Part shown: positions 8,211-16,790 of the stretch, piece by piece
Numbering within the stretch: position 1 is the first letter of the stretch
How the letters are laid out: each line of letters starts with the position of its first letter
NCBI GenBank assembly: GCA_035547695.1
Contig: DASZUK010000039.1
Coordinates: forward strand, 124,001 to 188,000
Length of the DNA: 64,000 nucleotides
Direction: 5' to 3'
Source: DASZUK01 sp035547695
GTDB taxonomy: Bacteria; Actinomycetota; Acidimicrobiia; Acidimicrobiales; RAAP-2
Program-made: the position numbers and the translations under genes
Notes under the pieces: model-generated
What the model was told of the DNA's origin: nothing
The model's input: the letters and a program-made list of their open reading frames with translations, nothing else
Databases searched by the model: none

Positions 8211-10225
8211 CCGGTCCCGGCCGGGCCGTCGCCGGTGGCCCGGCCGAGCCCGTCTGGTTCGGGCCGGTCGCCCGGCCGCTGTTCGGGTGGGTCCACCAGC
8301 CCGCCGGCGGGTCCCGGCAGGCGGGCGCCGTGGTGCTCTGCTCGCCGCTCTTCCGGGAGCAGGCCGCGGCGCACTACCCCTACCGGGTCCTGGCCCGGGA
8401 GCTGTCGGCCGCGGGGTTCTGGGCCCTCCGCTTCGACTACGAGGGCACCGGGGACTCCGCCGGGCCGTCGGTCGGGCCGGGGAGCGCGGCGGCCTGGCTG
8501 GCCGGGATCGTCGCTGCGGTCGGGGTGGCCGGCGACCGGTGCCCGGGCCCGGTGGCGCTGGTGGGGATGCGGATGGGAGCGCTGCTGGCCGCCGAGGCCG
8601 CGGCGCGATGCCCGGAGGTGGACCGGCTGGTCCTGTGGGACCCCTGTACGTCCGGCCGTTCCTTCCTCCGCCGGTACGAGGCCCTCCAGCGCCTCCGTTT
8701 CGGCGACGGACGGGACGACGGGCGGGGCGATGGGTGGGGCGAGGGGTGGGGCGATGGCCCCCCGGGGGGCCCGGTGGACGGCTGCGGACGGGGCCCGATG
8801 GACGCCTCCGGACGGGGCCTGGTGGACGGTTCCGGACAGGGCCCGGTGGACGGGTCCGGACAGGGCCCGGTGGAGAGCCCGGTGGAGCTGCCCGGTGCGG
8901 TCCTCGACCGGAGGGCCGCCGCCGACGTGGGTCGGATGGTGCTGCCGGTGAAACTGCCGGTCGACCGGGCGCTGGTCCTCTGCCGTCCCGGTTCCCGGCC
9001 TGCCGGCTACCGGGCGGCGGTCGGAGCATCGGTGGAGGAGCTGCACCAGGGGGAGCAGGAGGCCCTGCTGGAAGTGGAGCCGCTCCACGCCAAGGTGCCG
9101 TGGCGGGGCATCGACCGGGTGACCCGCTGGTTGGCCGGGACCACCGGGCCGGCGGTGGTCAGGTCGGCGGTGGCCGGATCGGCGGTGGCCGGATCGGCGG
9201 TGGCGGGGTCGGCGGTGGCGGGGTCGGTGGTGGCGGGGTCGGTCCGGGGGGGACCCGAGCGGGACGGCGGGAGCCGCCACGAGGTCCGGCCGGCCGCGTC
9301 GGCGGTGGCGGTGGACGCCGGGCCCGAGCACGCCGGCATGACGGTCCGGGAGCGGGCGGTCCGCCTTGGGCCCTCCGGGCTCTTCGCCATCGAGACCCTC
9401 CCCGGTGAGCCGGCCGAGGCCGGGGTCGTGGTGCTGTTCCTGTCCAGCGGCAACGATCCCCACCCCGGGCCGAGCCGACTGTGGGTCACCCTGGCCCGAC
9501 GGTGGGCGGCGGAGGGGGTCCGGTGCGTGCGGGTGGACCTGAGCGGCCTCGGGGACAGCCCGGCCCGGCCGGGGCGGGCGGAGCAGGTCCTGCGGGCCGC
9601 CGAGGCGTTCGACGACGTGGCCGAGGCGGTGGACGCGGTGGCCGCCGACCGCCGGCAGGTGGTGCTGGTGGGCCTGTGCTCCGGGGCCTACCAGGCCCTG
9701 GAGAGCGCGCTGGACCTGGCTCCCCGGGCGGTGCTGGCGGTGAACCCGTTGCTCCGGTTCACCCCGCCGGAGACCGCCGGGGGCGGCTCGATGTCGGCGC
9801 GGCGCCGCCTCTGCCAGTTCCGTGCACCCTGGGTGGCCTCCCTGCGGACCCACCTCCCGAGGCCGTTGGTGGACGCCGCGGTGGCGGTGCGGACGCGGTG
9901 GGCCGGCCGGCAACCGAGGACGGACTGGCACCAGGAGCTGGCCGAGCTGTCGGTGGCCGTGCTCTGCATCTGCGGCCCGGACGAGGCCAGGCAGGTGTTG
10001 GCCGACGGCCGGCCCCGAGGGGCCGCGGGGGAGCCCGACGGCGACCTCCCCGCTGCCGGCGGGCTCCGGGTCGAGGTGGTCGAGGGCCTGGACCACGCGT
10101 TGCTGTCCGTCGCCCAGCGCGACTGGGTGGCCGACCGGCTCACCGAGGAGCTCGGTCACCTGTGCGGTCCGGCCCCGGCGGCGACCGGGACGACGGAAAG
10201 GGGAGCGGCATGCGAGGCCAGTTGA
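8207..10225 (+). CDS. tandem alpha/beta-hydrolase, similar to exosortase-A-locus hydrolases
   Basis: 672 residues from GTG 8207 in a GTGA overlap. There are two alpha/beta-hydrolase domains (about 15-290 and 370-640) joined by low-complexity Gly/Val/Ala linkers. The first nucleophile elbow reads GMRMG (Arg122 in place of Ser) and the second GLCSG (Cys491). Both depart from GxSxG. Proteobacterial exosortase-A polysaccharide loci carry two separate hydrolases of this general kind, so this looks like a fused pair. The linkers are DNA repeats (GGACGGTTCCGGACAGGGCC-like units at about 8770-8880 and a 15-base unit at about 9166-9245). The substrate is unknown; deacylation or acyl transfer in glycan assembly is likely. 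Confidence 0.75.
   Translation: MTGPGRAVAGGPAEPVWFGPVARPLFGWVHQPAGGSRQAGAVVLCSPLFREQAAAHYPYRVLARELSAAGFWALRFDYEGTGDSAGPSVGPGSAAAWLAGIVAAVGVAGDRCPGPVALVGMRMGALLAAEAAARCPEVDRLVLWDPCTSGRSFLRRYEALQRLRFGDGRDDGRGDGWGEGWGDGPPGGPVDGCGRGPMDASGRGLVDGSGQGPVDGSGQGPVESPVELPGAVLDRRAAADVGRMVLPVKLPVDRALVLCRPGSRPAGYRAAVGASVEELHQGEQEALLEVEPLHAKVPWRGIDRVTRWLAGTTGPAVVRSAVAGSAVAGSAVAGSAVAGSVVAGSVRGGPERDGGSRHEVRPAASAVAVDAGPEHAGMTVRERAVRLGPSGLFAIETLPGEPAEAGVVVLFLSSGNDPHPGPSRLWVTLARRWAAEGVRCVRVDLSGLGDSPARPGRAEQVLRAAEAFDDVAEAVDAVAADRRQVVLVGLCSGAYQALESALDLAPRAVLAVNPLLRFTPPETAGGGSMSARRRLCQFRAPWVASLRTHLPRPLVDAAVAVRTRWAGRQPRTDWHQELAELSVAVLCICGPDEARQVLADGRPRGAAGEPDGDLPAAGGLRVEVVEGLDHALLSVAQRDWVADRLTEELGHLCGPAPAATGTTERGAACEAS
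9166..9245 (+). repeat. 15-base coding tandem repeat in the hydrolase linker
   Basis: About five tandem units of the form GCGGTGGCCGGATCG (later copies GCGGTGGCGGGGTCG and GTGGTGGCGGGGTCG). They encode an AVAGS-type repeat between the two hydrolase domains. The number of units is probably variable between strains. Confidence 0.75.
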
Positions 10226-11319
10226 GGCCGGTCCGGTCGTTGGGGCCGGCCGACCTGGAGAGGTGGCGAGACCTGGGCCGCCGGGCGGTGGAGCCCAACC
10301 CCATGAACGAGGTGGACTTCGTGGCCTCCGCGGCCCGGCACATGCCGGACGGCGACGACATCGCCCTGCTCACGGCCGAGCACGGCGGGGACTGGTACGG
10401 GGCCTGCGCGGTGCGGCGGGCCGGCCGGTACGGGCACATGCGCCTGGGCGTGCTCACCTCCCAGGTCCGGCGAATGACCTACCTGGGGACGCCGCTCCTG
10501 GATGGGGGCGACGCGGCCGGGGCGATGGCGTGCCTGCTCGGTGCGGCGGCCGGGGAACGCCGGCGGATGGGGTACCGCATGATGGTCCTCCACTGGCTCG
10601 GCGACGGCGGCCCGGCCGGGGCGGCCGTCCGGGACGCCTGCGGCGCGCTGGGCCACCCGGTGCACGAGCAGGAGCGGTTCGAGCAGCCGTTCCTGGCCCG
10701 CGGCGACGGCGGGGAGACCGCCGCCGGCGGCCAGGGGGTGCAGGCCAAGAAGAAGCACCGGAAGGACTACGAGCGCCGCGCCCGGAGGTTGTCGGAGCAC
10801 CTTGGGGCCGAGCTGGAGCTGGTGGACCGGGCGGGCGACCCGGCGGCGGTCGACGAGTTCATCGAGCTGGAGGCGGCCGGCTACAAGTGGGACGCCGGCG
10901 TCGCCATGGCCACCCGTCCCGGCGAACCGGAGGCCTTCCGTGCCCTCTGCCGGGGGCTGGCCGACCAGGAACGGCTGCGGCTGCTGCAGTTGCGGGCCGC
11001 CGGCACGACGGTGGCGATGCAGATCTCGGTGCGGGCCGGCTCCTCGTTCTTCATGATCAAGGTCGGCCACGACGAGCAGTTCGCCCGCTTCGACCCCGGT
11101 ATCCAGATGCACTTCCGTGCCGTCGACCAGTTCCACGACACAACCGACGGCGACGACCTCCGGGTGTGCACCTTCGCCGACAACGACCTCCTGTTGCGCC
11201 TCTACCCGGACCGGCGGCCCACCTCCACCCTGGTCATCGGGCTCGGGGGCCCCTTCAACCACGCCGTCGTCCGCTCCCTCCCCGCCGCCCGCTCGATGGC
11301 CGGCCGCCTCCGCCACTGA
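10210..11319 (+). CDS. FemAB/BioF2-type GNAT acyltransferase
   Basis: 369 residues, starting 16 bases inside the preceding gene. The pattern is the double-GNAT fold of the FemAB/BioF2-like acetyltransferase group: an N-terminal ADLERWRDLGRRAVEPNPMNEVDFV block, a long helix with a lysine-rich turn (KKKHRKDYERRARRL, about 178-192) and a C-terminal AAGTTVAMQISVRAGSSFFMIKVGHDEQFARFDPG block. FemAB proteins transfer amino acids, from aminoacyl-tRNA in the classic cases, to cell-wall precursors, and relatives occur in exosortase-A polysaccharide loci. In this operon the obvious donor would be the aminoacyl-carrier protein. That makes this the prime candidate for the final transferase, by inference. 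Confidence 0.8.
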   Translation: MRGQLRPVRSLGPADLERWRDLGRRAVEPNPMNEVDFVASAARHMPDGDDIALLTAEHGGDWYGACAVRRAGRYGHMRLGVLTSQVRRMTYLGTPLLDGGDAAGAMACLLGAAAGERRRMGYRMMVLHWLGDGGPAGAAVRDACGALGHPVHEQERFEQPFLARGDGGETAAGGQGVQAKKKHRKDYERRARRLSEHLGAELELVDRAGDPAAVDEFIELEAAGYKWDAGVAMATRPGEPEAFRALCRGLADQERLRLLQLRAAGTTVAMQISVRAGSSFFMIKVGHDEQFARFDPGIQMHFRAVDQFHDTTDGDDLRVCTFADNDLLLRLYPDRRPTSTLVIGLGGPFNHAVVRSLPAARSMAGRLRH

Positions 11320-11538
11320 GCACGGGCCGCCGCGGCGTCGAGGCATCGGCCAGCGGGCGCCGGCCAGCCGGGCGCCGGCCAGGAGCCGCCCCGGCGTCGG
11401 GGCACCGGCCAGTCCCGGCGCCACTGGACGGTGCCGGGACGACCGGGAGTCGGCGCCTTTTCATGTGGGACGCCTGAGAGACGGCTCCCGGTCACGATGC
11501 GATCGTCCCAGTCCCGCTGCCGTCGAGGAGGCCTGCCG
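11320..11538. other. intergenic gap with GCCGGCCAG repeats
   Basis: About 220 bases after the glycan operon. Bases 11345-11415 are a run of GCCGGCCAG / GGCGCCGGCCAG repeats able to fold. No gene or convincing promoter was found. Confidence 0.5.
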
Positions 11539-12252
11539 ATGACCGTCGCCGTGGTCCACGACTACCTGATCGAGCGCGGCCGGTCCGAGCGCCTGGTGCT
11601 GCAGTTGGCCGGAGCGCTCGAGCGCCCCGTCGTCCTGGCCGCCGTGTACTGCCCGGAGAGCAGCTATCCGGAGCTGGAGGAACTGGACGTGGTCGCCGGC
11701 CGGGTGGTCGGCGCCGGTGCCGCAGCCCGCCTCAGCCGGCGGGGTGCCCGCCAGGCCGAGGTCCTGCGCAGCTTCGACCTGAGCGGGTTCGACCGGGCGT
11801 TGGTGGTCTCGTCGGGGATCGCCCACCATGCCCGCCACCCCCACTCGGCGGTGTACTGGGACATCCCTCCCGCCCCCCCGTACGACCCGGCATCGGGGAT
11901 CGGCGGCGGGGAACCGGCCATCCGCCCCTCGTTGGCGGGGAGCAGGCGGTGGCGGCGGCGCGACGTGGCCGCCGCCACCGCCCACCGGCTCCACGCCGCC
12001 CCCTCCGAGGCCGCCGCCGCCCGGCTGCGGATGCTGTACGGCATCGAGGCCACCGTGCTGGCGCCCCTGGACCCCGTGGACTCCGTGGACTCCGTGGGCG
12101 GCACGACCACTTTCGCCGAGCGGGTCACGGCATGGTCGGCCGGCTCGGAAGGATCGCCTCCGACCCTGGGGGCCACCGCCCAGGCGACGGGCTCCGGGGC
12201 CGGGTTCGCCCGCTCTCGGCCCCGGGCCGTCGCCGGGACGTGGGCCGGATGA
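11539..12252 (+). CDS. N-terminal half of a GT4 glycosyltransferase (no C-terminal donor domain)
   Basis: 237 residues. The start MTVAVVHDYLIERGRSERLVLQLA and the body (SFDLSGFDRALVVSSGIAHHAR, then AVYWDIPP) match the acceptor-binding N-terminal Rossmann domain of GT4 glycosyltransferases. The sequence ends in low complexity after MLYGIEATVLAPLDP, exactly where the UDP-sugar-binding C-terminal domain should begin. It is either a decayed gene or an acceptor-binding protein working with another subunit. The stop overlaps the purU start (ATGA). An AAGGAGG-type site is not obvious, but GAGGAGG lies about 12 bases upstream. Confidence 0.6.
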   Translation: MTVAVVHDYLIERGRSERLVLQLAGALERPVVLAAVYCPESSYPELEELDVVAGRVVGAGAAARLSRRGARQAEVLRSFDLSGFDRALVVSSGIAHHARHPHSAVYWDIPPAPPYDPASGIGGGEPAIRPSLAGSRRWRRRDVAAATAHRLHAAPSEAAAARLRMLYGIEATVLAPLDPVDSVDSVGGTTTFAERVTAWSAGSEGSPPTLGATAQATGSGAGFARSRPRAVAGTWAG

Positions 12253-13208
12253 GCGGGCCGGTCGCCGCCGGGCCGAGCCCCGGGCCGCTGGCCGCCGGGC
12301 CGAGCTCCGGGCCGGTCGTCGCCGGGCAACCGGAGGACTTCGGGCTGCGGGGCGGCGGGCGCCGGCTGGTGCTCACCGCGGCCTGCCCGGACCGCGTCGG
12401 GATCGCCGCCGCGGTCAGCAGCTTCATCGCCGGCCACGGCGGCTGGGTCCTGGAGTCGGCCCAGCACGGGGACCTGGCGACGGGCCGGTTCTTCTTCCGC
12501 ATCGAGACCATCGCGGACACGGTCCCGTTCGACGCGGCAGGGCTGCGGACCACGTTCGCGCCGATCGCAGAACGGTTCCGGATGGAGTGGCAGGTCACCG
12601 ACACCGACGTGCCGAAGCGAACCGTGGTCCTGGTCAGCCGGGAGGACCACTGCCTGGTGGACCTCCTCTATCGCTGGCGCGTCGGCGACCTCCCGGGCGA
12701 GCTGGCCTGCGTCATCTCCAACCACGACACCCTGCGGGAGCAGGTGGAGTGGCACGGGGTCCCGTTCCACCACGTCCCCATCACCGACGACCGCCCCGAG
12801 CGGAGCTTCGGTGAGATCGCCCGCCGTTTCGAGGACGCCGGCGGTGACGTGATGGTGCTGGCGCGGTTCATGCGGATCGTCCCCCCCGACCTGTGCGAGC
12901 GGTACGCCGGGAGGATCGTCAACATCCACCACAGCTTCCTCCCCTCGTTCGCCGGGGCCCGGCCGTACCACCAGGCGTTCCAGCGAGGGGTCAAGCTGAT
13001 CGGGGCGACCTGTCACTACGTCACCGCCACACTGGACGGCGGGCCGATCATCGAGCAGGACACCCGGCGGGTCAGCCACACCGACGGTCCCGCAGAGCTG
13101 GCCCGCCTGGGCCGGGACGTGGAACAGAAGGTCCTCGCCCGGGGGCTGCGGTGGGTGCTGGAGGACCGCGTCCTGCTGAACGGCGACCGGACGGTGGTCT
13201 TCGCCTGA
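12249..13208 (+). CDS. purU: formyltetrahydrofolate deformylase
   Basis: 319 residues. An N-terminal ACT domain (about 38-120, LVLTAACPDRVGIAAAVSSFIAGHGG) is followed by a formyltransferase-like hydrolase domain. Catalytic residues fit N225 and H227 in VNIHHSFLPSF and D263 in TLDGGPII. PurU hydrolyses 10-formyl-THF to formate and THF, balancing one-carbon pools. The first 35 residues are a Pro/Gly/Ala-rich repeat (PVAAGPSPGPLAAGPSSGP) not found in the family, so the true start may lie further in. ATG 12249 is chosen for its ATGA overlap. Confidence 0.93.
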   Translation: MSGPVAAGPSPGPLAAGPSSGPVVAGQPEDFGLRGGGRRLVLTAACPDRVGIAAAVSSFIAGHGGWVLESAQHGDLATGRFFFRIETIADTVPFDAAGLRTTFAPIAERFRMEWQVTDTDVPKRTVVLVSREDHCLVDLLYRWRVGDLPGELACVISNHDTLREQVEWHGVPFHHVPITDDRPERSFGEIARRFEDAGGDVMVLARFMRIVPPDLCERYAGRIVNIHHSFLPSFAGARPYHQAFQRGVKLIGATCHYVTATLDGGPIIEQDTRRVSHTDGPAELARLGRDVEQKVLARGLRWVLEDRVLLNGDRTVVFA

Positions 13209-13291
13209 GGGGCCTCCCCGGCCGTCCGGCCCCGGGGGTGCCGCCCGTCCTGTTGCCGCCCGTCCTGTTGCCGACCGATCGGTGAGCCCAC

Positions 13292-14437
13292 ATGAACGAC
13301 GCCGCGTTGCGGACCATCGAGGACCCGGCGAAGCTCCGGGGCCTGCTGGAGTCGACGCTCCGCCTGGTTGGCGGGCTGTCACTGCCGGACCTGTTGCGCC
13401 GCACCGTGGAGGAGGCCTGCGCGTTGGCCGGGGCACGGTACGGCGCGCTCGGCGTGCTCGACGAGTCCCTCACCGGCCTGGCCGAGCTCTTCACCGTCGG
13501 CATCGACGAGGCCACCGAGCGGGCCGTCGGCAGCCGGCCGACCGGCCGGGGGGCCCTGGGGCTGCCCATCCACGAGTCGAGCCCGGTGGGGTTGGCGGAC
13601 ATCGCCGCCCACCCGATCCGGGTCGGGTTCCCCCCCGGCCACCTGCCGATGTCGTCGTTCCTGGGGGTCCCGGTCCGTAGCCGCGGGCGGGCCTACGCCG
13701 TCCTCTGCCTCACCGACAAGGTCGGCTCGGCCGAGTTCAGCTCGGACGACGAATCACTGGCGGTCGCCCTGGCCGAGGCCGCCGGGGTGGCCGTCGACAA
13801 CGCCCGGCTCCACCAGCAGGACCGCGAGGCAGCGGTGGTCGAGGACCGGGACCGCATCGCCCGGATCCTCCACGAGGCCATCATCCAGCGGCTCTTCGCC
13901 GTCGGCCTCCGCCTCCAGGGCGCCGTCCACCACGAGATGTCCCCGACGGTGCTGGAGCGCATCCTCCGGGCGGTCGGCGACCTCGACGACACCATCACCG
14001 GCATCCGGTCGTCGGTGTACGGGCTGGCCGGCGGGCAGCCGGAGGGGATGCGTTCCCGTGTCCTGGCGGTGGCCGACGAGCTCTCCGGCACCCTGGGGAC
14101 CGACGTGCCGGTCCGCTTCGACGGCCCGGTCGAGGAGGTGGTGGACGACGTGCTGGCCGGCCACGTCGTGGCCACCGTCCGGGAGGCGCTCGCGAGCGTG
14201 GGCCGCCATGCCGGGGCGACGGACGCCAGGGTCCGGGTCACCGTGGCGGACGGGTCCTGCACGGTGCAGGTGGTCGACGGCCGCGCCGCGCCGCCGGGAC
14301 GGGGCGCCGCAGCGGAGGGCGTCCAGCCCGACCTGGCGGCGCTCGACCGGCGGGCCAGGCAGCTCCGTGGCGACATGACGGTCACCCGCTCCCCGGAGGG
14401 CGGGACCGTCATCTCCTGGCGGGTGCCGCTGCGCTGA
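13292..14437 (+). CDS. DevS/DosT-like GAF-domain histidine kinase (NarL type)
   Basis: 381 residues. One GAF domain (about 30-175, ARYGALGVLDESLTGLAELFTVG) precedes a HisKA_3 dimerisation helix, RDRIARILHEAIIQRLFAVGLRLQ, whose phospho-acceptor is His194. The ATPase domain is degenerate: the N-box reads REALASVGRHAG (Ser where Asn is usual) and the G1 box is VDGRAAPPGRG. DevS kinases phosphorylate DosR in the hypoxia/NO response. No response regulator gene lies beside it, so its partner is elsewhere. Because of the altered ATP site it may be weak or a pseudokinase. DosR-like boxes lie immediately downstream. Confidence 0.85.
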   Translation: MNDAALRTIEDPAKLRGLLESTLRLVGGLSLPDLLRRTVEEACALAGARYGALGVLDESLTGLAELFTVGIDEATERAVGSRPTGRGALGLPIHESSPVGLADIAAHPIRVGFPPGHLPMSSFLGVPVRSRGRAYAVLCLTDKVGSAEFSSDDESLAVALAEAAGVAVDNARLHQQDREAAVVEDRDRIARILHEAIIQRLFAVGLRLQGAVHHEMSPTVLERILRAVGDLDDTITGIRSSVYGLAGGQPEGMRSRVLAVADELSGTLGTDVPVRFDGPVEEVVDDVLAGHVVATVREALASVGRHAGATDARVRVTVADGSCTVQVVDGRAAPPGRGAAAEGVQPDLAALDRRARQLRGDMTVTRSPEGGTVISWRVPLR

Positions 14438-14442
14438 CCTGG

Positions 14443-14484
14443 GTCATGGGCCCTTCGGCCCCGGTCATGGGCCTTTCGGCCCTG
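14443..14484 (+). promoter_or_regulatory. two tandem DosR-like boxes upstream of the ABC exporter
   Basis: Two 21-base direct repeats contain GGGCCCTTCGGCCCC (14448-14462) and GGGCCTTTCGGCCCT (14469-14483). Both resemble the mycobacterial DosR/DevR site (GGGAC..GGCCCT type). The spacing, with centres 21 bases apart, puts them on one DNA face. They lie between the DevS-like kinase and the ABC exporter. Regulation is inferred from similarity only. Confidence 0.45.
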
Positions 14485-14507
14485 GTCGGGGGAAGGGGCC
14501 GGGCGAC

Positions 14508-15581
14508 ATGCTCGACCTGGAGGTCCAGCCGGTGCACTTTGGAGCGATACCCGAGCTGCGGCCGCCCCAGGTGGCGGCCGCGACGGAGGAAGCCGTCGCC
14601 GCGCCCCGCCGCGCCGGGGGCCGGGACGGGGACGGGGACGGGGCCGGTCGATGGGTGCTGGAGTGCGAGGGGCTGACGAAGCGGTTCGGGACCAGGGTCG
14701 CGGTGGACGGGATCGGGTTCCGGATCGCCGAGGGTGAGACCTACGGCCTGCTCGGGCCCAACGGGGCCGGGAAGACCACGACCATGAAGATCGTCTGCGG
14801 CCTGCTGGCCCCCGACGCCGGCACGGTGACGGTGGCCGGCCGGCCGGTGGGCCACGACCTCGGGGTGAAGAACCTGATCGGGTACGTCCCCCAGGACGTG
14901 GCCCTCTACCCGGACCTGACCGCGGACGAGAACCTGGAGTTCCTGGGCAGCCTGTACCGGCTGGGGCGGAGGACGCTGCGGCGCCGGGTGGACGAGGCGC
15001 TGGAGGCCACCGACCTGGCCGACCGCCGGCACGACCGCGTGGACTCGTTCTCGGGCGGCATGAAGCGCCGGCTGAACATCGCGGCCGGCCTGCTGAACCG
15101 ACCGCGGCTCCTGGTGCTCGACGAGCCGACGGTCGGCGTCGACCCGCAGAGCCGGCACGCCATCTTGGAGCGGGTCCAGGCGTTCGGCCGGGAGGGGATG
15201 GCGGTGGTCTACGCCACCCACTACATGGAGGAGGCGGAACGGGTGTGCTCGCGGGTCGGCATCATCGACCACGGCCAGATCGTGGCCGAGGGCACCCGGC
15301 GGGAGCTGGTGGCCCGGCTGGGGGAGCGGGACCGGATCGAGCTGACGGCGTCGGGCGACCTCTCCCTCCTGGCCACCGCCTGCGGCGGGGTCGACGGGGT
15401 GGACCAGGCGGTGGCGGACGAGGGGGTCGTCCACCTGGTGGCCACCGAGGCCCGCCACGTCCTGCCGGCGGTGCTCGAGGCGGCGAACGTCGCCGGCTGC
15501 TCGGTGACGAGCGTCGACGTCGTCGAGCCCGACCTCGAAGCGGTGTTCCTGCACCTCACCGGCAGCGCGCTGCGGGAGTGA
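14508..15581 (+). CDS. ABC transporter ATP-binding protein (DrrA-type exporter)
   Basis: 357 residues. Walker A GPNGAGKTT (from residue 83), Q-loop YVPQD, signature FSGGMKRRL and Walker B LLVLDEPT are all present, followed by a C-terminal extension (LLATACGG...LEAVFLHLTG) typical of DrrA/daunorubicin-type exporters. The first about 50 residues before VLECEGLTKRF are unusual; GTG 14655 is an alternative start. It forms an operon with two ABC-2 permeases. The substrate is unknown. Confidence 0.9.
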   Translation: MLDLEVQPVHFGAIPELRPPQVAAATEEAVAAPRRAGGRDGDGDGAGRWVLECEGLTKRFGTRVAVDGIGFRIAEGETYGLLGPNGAGKTTTMKIVCGLLAPDAGTVTVAGRPVGHDLGVKNLIGYVPQDVALYPDLTADENLEFLGSLYRLGRRTLRRRVDEALEATDLADRRHDRVDSFSGGMKRRLNIAAGLLNRPRLLVLDEPTVGVDPQSRHAILERVQAFGREGMAVVYATHYMEEAERVCSRVGIIDHGQIVAEGTRRELVARLGERDRIELTASGDLSLLATACGGVDGVDQAVADEGVVHLVATEARHVLPAVLEAANVAGCSVTSVDVVEPDLEAVFLHLTGSALRE

Positions 15582-15584
15582 CCG

Positions 15585-16790
15585 GTGCGCCGCGCCGTGG
15601 CCATCGCCCGCAAGGACCTCCGCCAGCGGCTCAGGGACCGGTCGGCCATCGTCATCGGGGTCGTGGCGCCGGTCCTGATCGCCGGCCTGATGAGCCTGGC
15701 GTTCCACGGGGTGGAGACGTTCCATTTCACCCTCGGCCTGGTCGACGACGACCACGGGCCGGTGGCCGCCGGCCTGGCGAAGACGCTGGCCCGCACACTC
15801 CGCCAGGTCGTCACCGTCCGCCGCGTCCCGACGGCGTCGGCCGCCGCCCGGGAGGTCCGGGACGGGCACCTCGGCGCGGCACTGGTCGTCCCCGCCGGGT
15901 TCTCGGCCAGCGTGGCCGGGTCGGGACCACAGGCGTTGACCACGCTGGCCTCCACAGGGAACGTCATCGCCGGCGAGGTGACGGCGTCGGTCGCCAGCTC
16001 GTTCGTCGCCCAGGTCAACGCCGACCGGCTGTCGCTGGCGACGGCCCTGGCCACCGCCGGTCCGGCCGGACCGGCGTCGACCGGTGGCGCGTCCCCGGCC
16101 GCGGTCCCGTCCTCGTCCGCGTTGGCGGCGATGGTCGCCAAGCTGCGCCTGCCGGTCCAGGCCGTCCAACGCCCGATCGGTGCCCATGAGCTGAAGGTCA
16201 TCAGCTACTACGCCCCCGGCATGGCCATCTTCTTCCTGCTGTTCACCGTCAGCTACGCCTCCCGGAGCTTCTTCGTGGACCGCAGCCAGGGCATGATCGA
16301 CCGGATGCGGGCGGCGCCGGTCCGGCCGGCCGAGATCCTGGCCGGCAAGGTGCTGTCGGTGTTGGTGTACGGCTGCGTCAGCCTGGGCGTCATCGCCGTG
16401 GTCACCTCGGCGGTGTTCGGTGCCGACTGGGGCGCGCCGGGGCCGGCGGCGCTGGTGGGCGTGGCCCTGGTCCTGGCCGTGGTCTGCCTCACCGCCCTGG
16501 TCATCGGGGTCTGCCGGACCCAGCGGCAGGCGGAGGGGGTGAGCGCGGTCATCGTGTTCGGCCTCGCCCTGCTGGGCGGCAACTTCTTCTTCATCTCGGC
16601 GGCCCCGTCGGCCATGAAGCGCCTGGCCCTGCTGACCCCGAACGGCTGGGCCCTGCGGGCGTTCACCGACCTGTCGATGGTCGGCGGCGGGGTCGGCACC
16701 GTCGTCCAACCGGTCCTCGCCATCCTGGCCTTCGCGGCGGTGGTCGGCACGGTGGCCCTGCTGCTGGCCCGGCGGGCGGTGTCGGCGTGA
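15585..16790 (+). CDS. ABC-2 type permease
   Basis: 401 residues from GTG 15585, four bases after the ATPase stop. An N-terminal transmembrane helix (AIVIGVVAPVLIAGLMSLAF) and a large extracytoplasmic loop with degenerate repeats are followed by five C-terminal helices (about 200-395, including FFLLFTVSYASRSFFVDRS). This is the YhgE/ABC-2 membrane family fold. It pairs with the ATPase upstream and the second permease downstream, probably as a heterodimeric export channel. Confidence 0.88.
   Translation: MRRAVAIARKDLRQRLRDRSAIVIGVVAPVLIAGLMSLAFHGVETFHFTLGLVDDDHGPVAAGLAKTLARTLRQVVTVRRVPTASAAAREVRDGHLGAALVVPAGFSASVAGSGPQALTTLASTGNVIAGEVTASVASSFVAQVNADRLSLATALATAGPAGPASTGGASPAAVPSSSALAAMVAKLRLPVQAVQRPIGAHELKVISYYAPGMAIFFLLFTVSYASRSFFVDRSQGMIDRMRAAPVRPAEILAGKVLSVLVYGCVSLGVIAVVTSAVFGADWGAPGPAALVGVALVLAVVCLTALVIGVCRTQRQAEGVSAVIVFGLALLGGNFFFISAAPSAMKRLALLTPNGWALRAFTDLSMVGGGVGTVVQPVLAILAFAAVVGTVALLLARRAVSA

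Noticed and set aside
5193..9029. A 1278-codon open frame on the minus strand, and similar long frames opposite other genes (for example 803-2101, 39967-42018)
   Set aside because: They lie fully opposite well-supported genes, consist of Arg/Pro/Gly/His low complexity, and are the usual result of very high GC with few stop codons.
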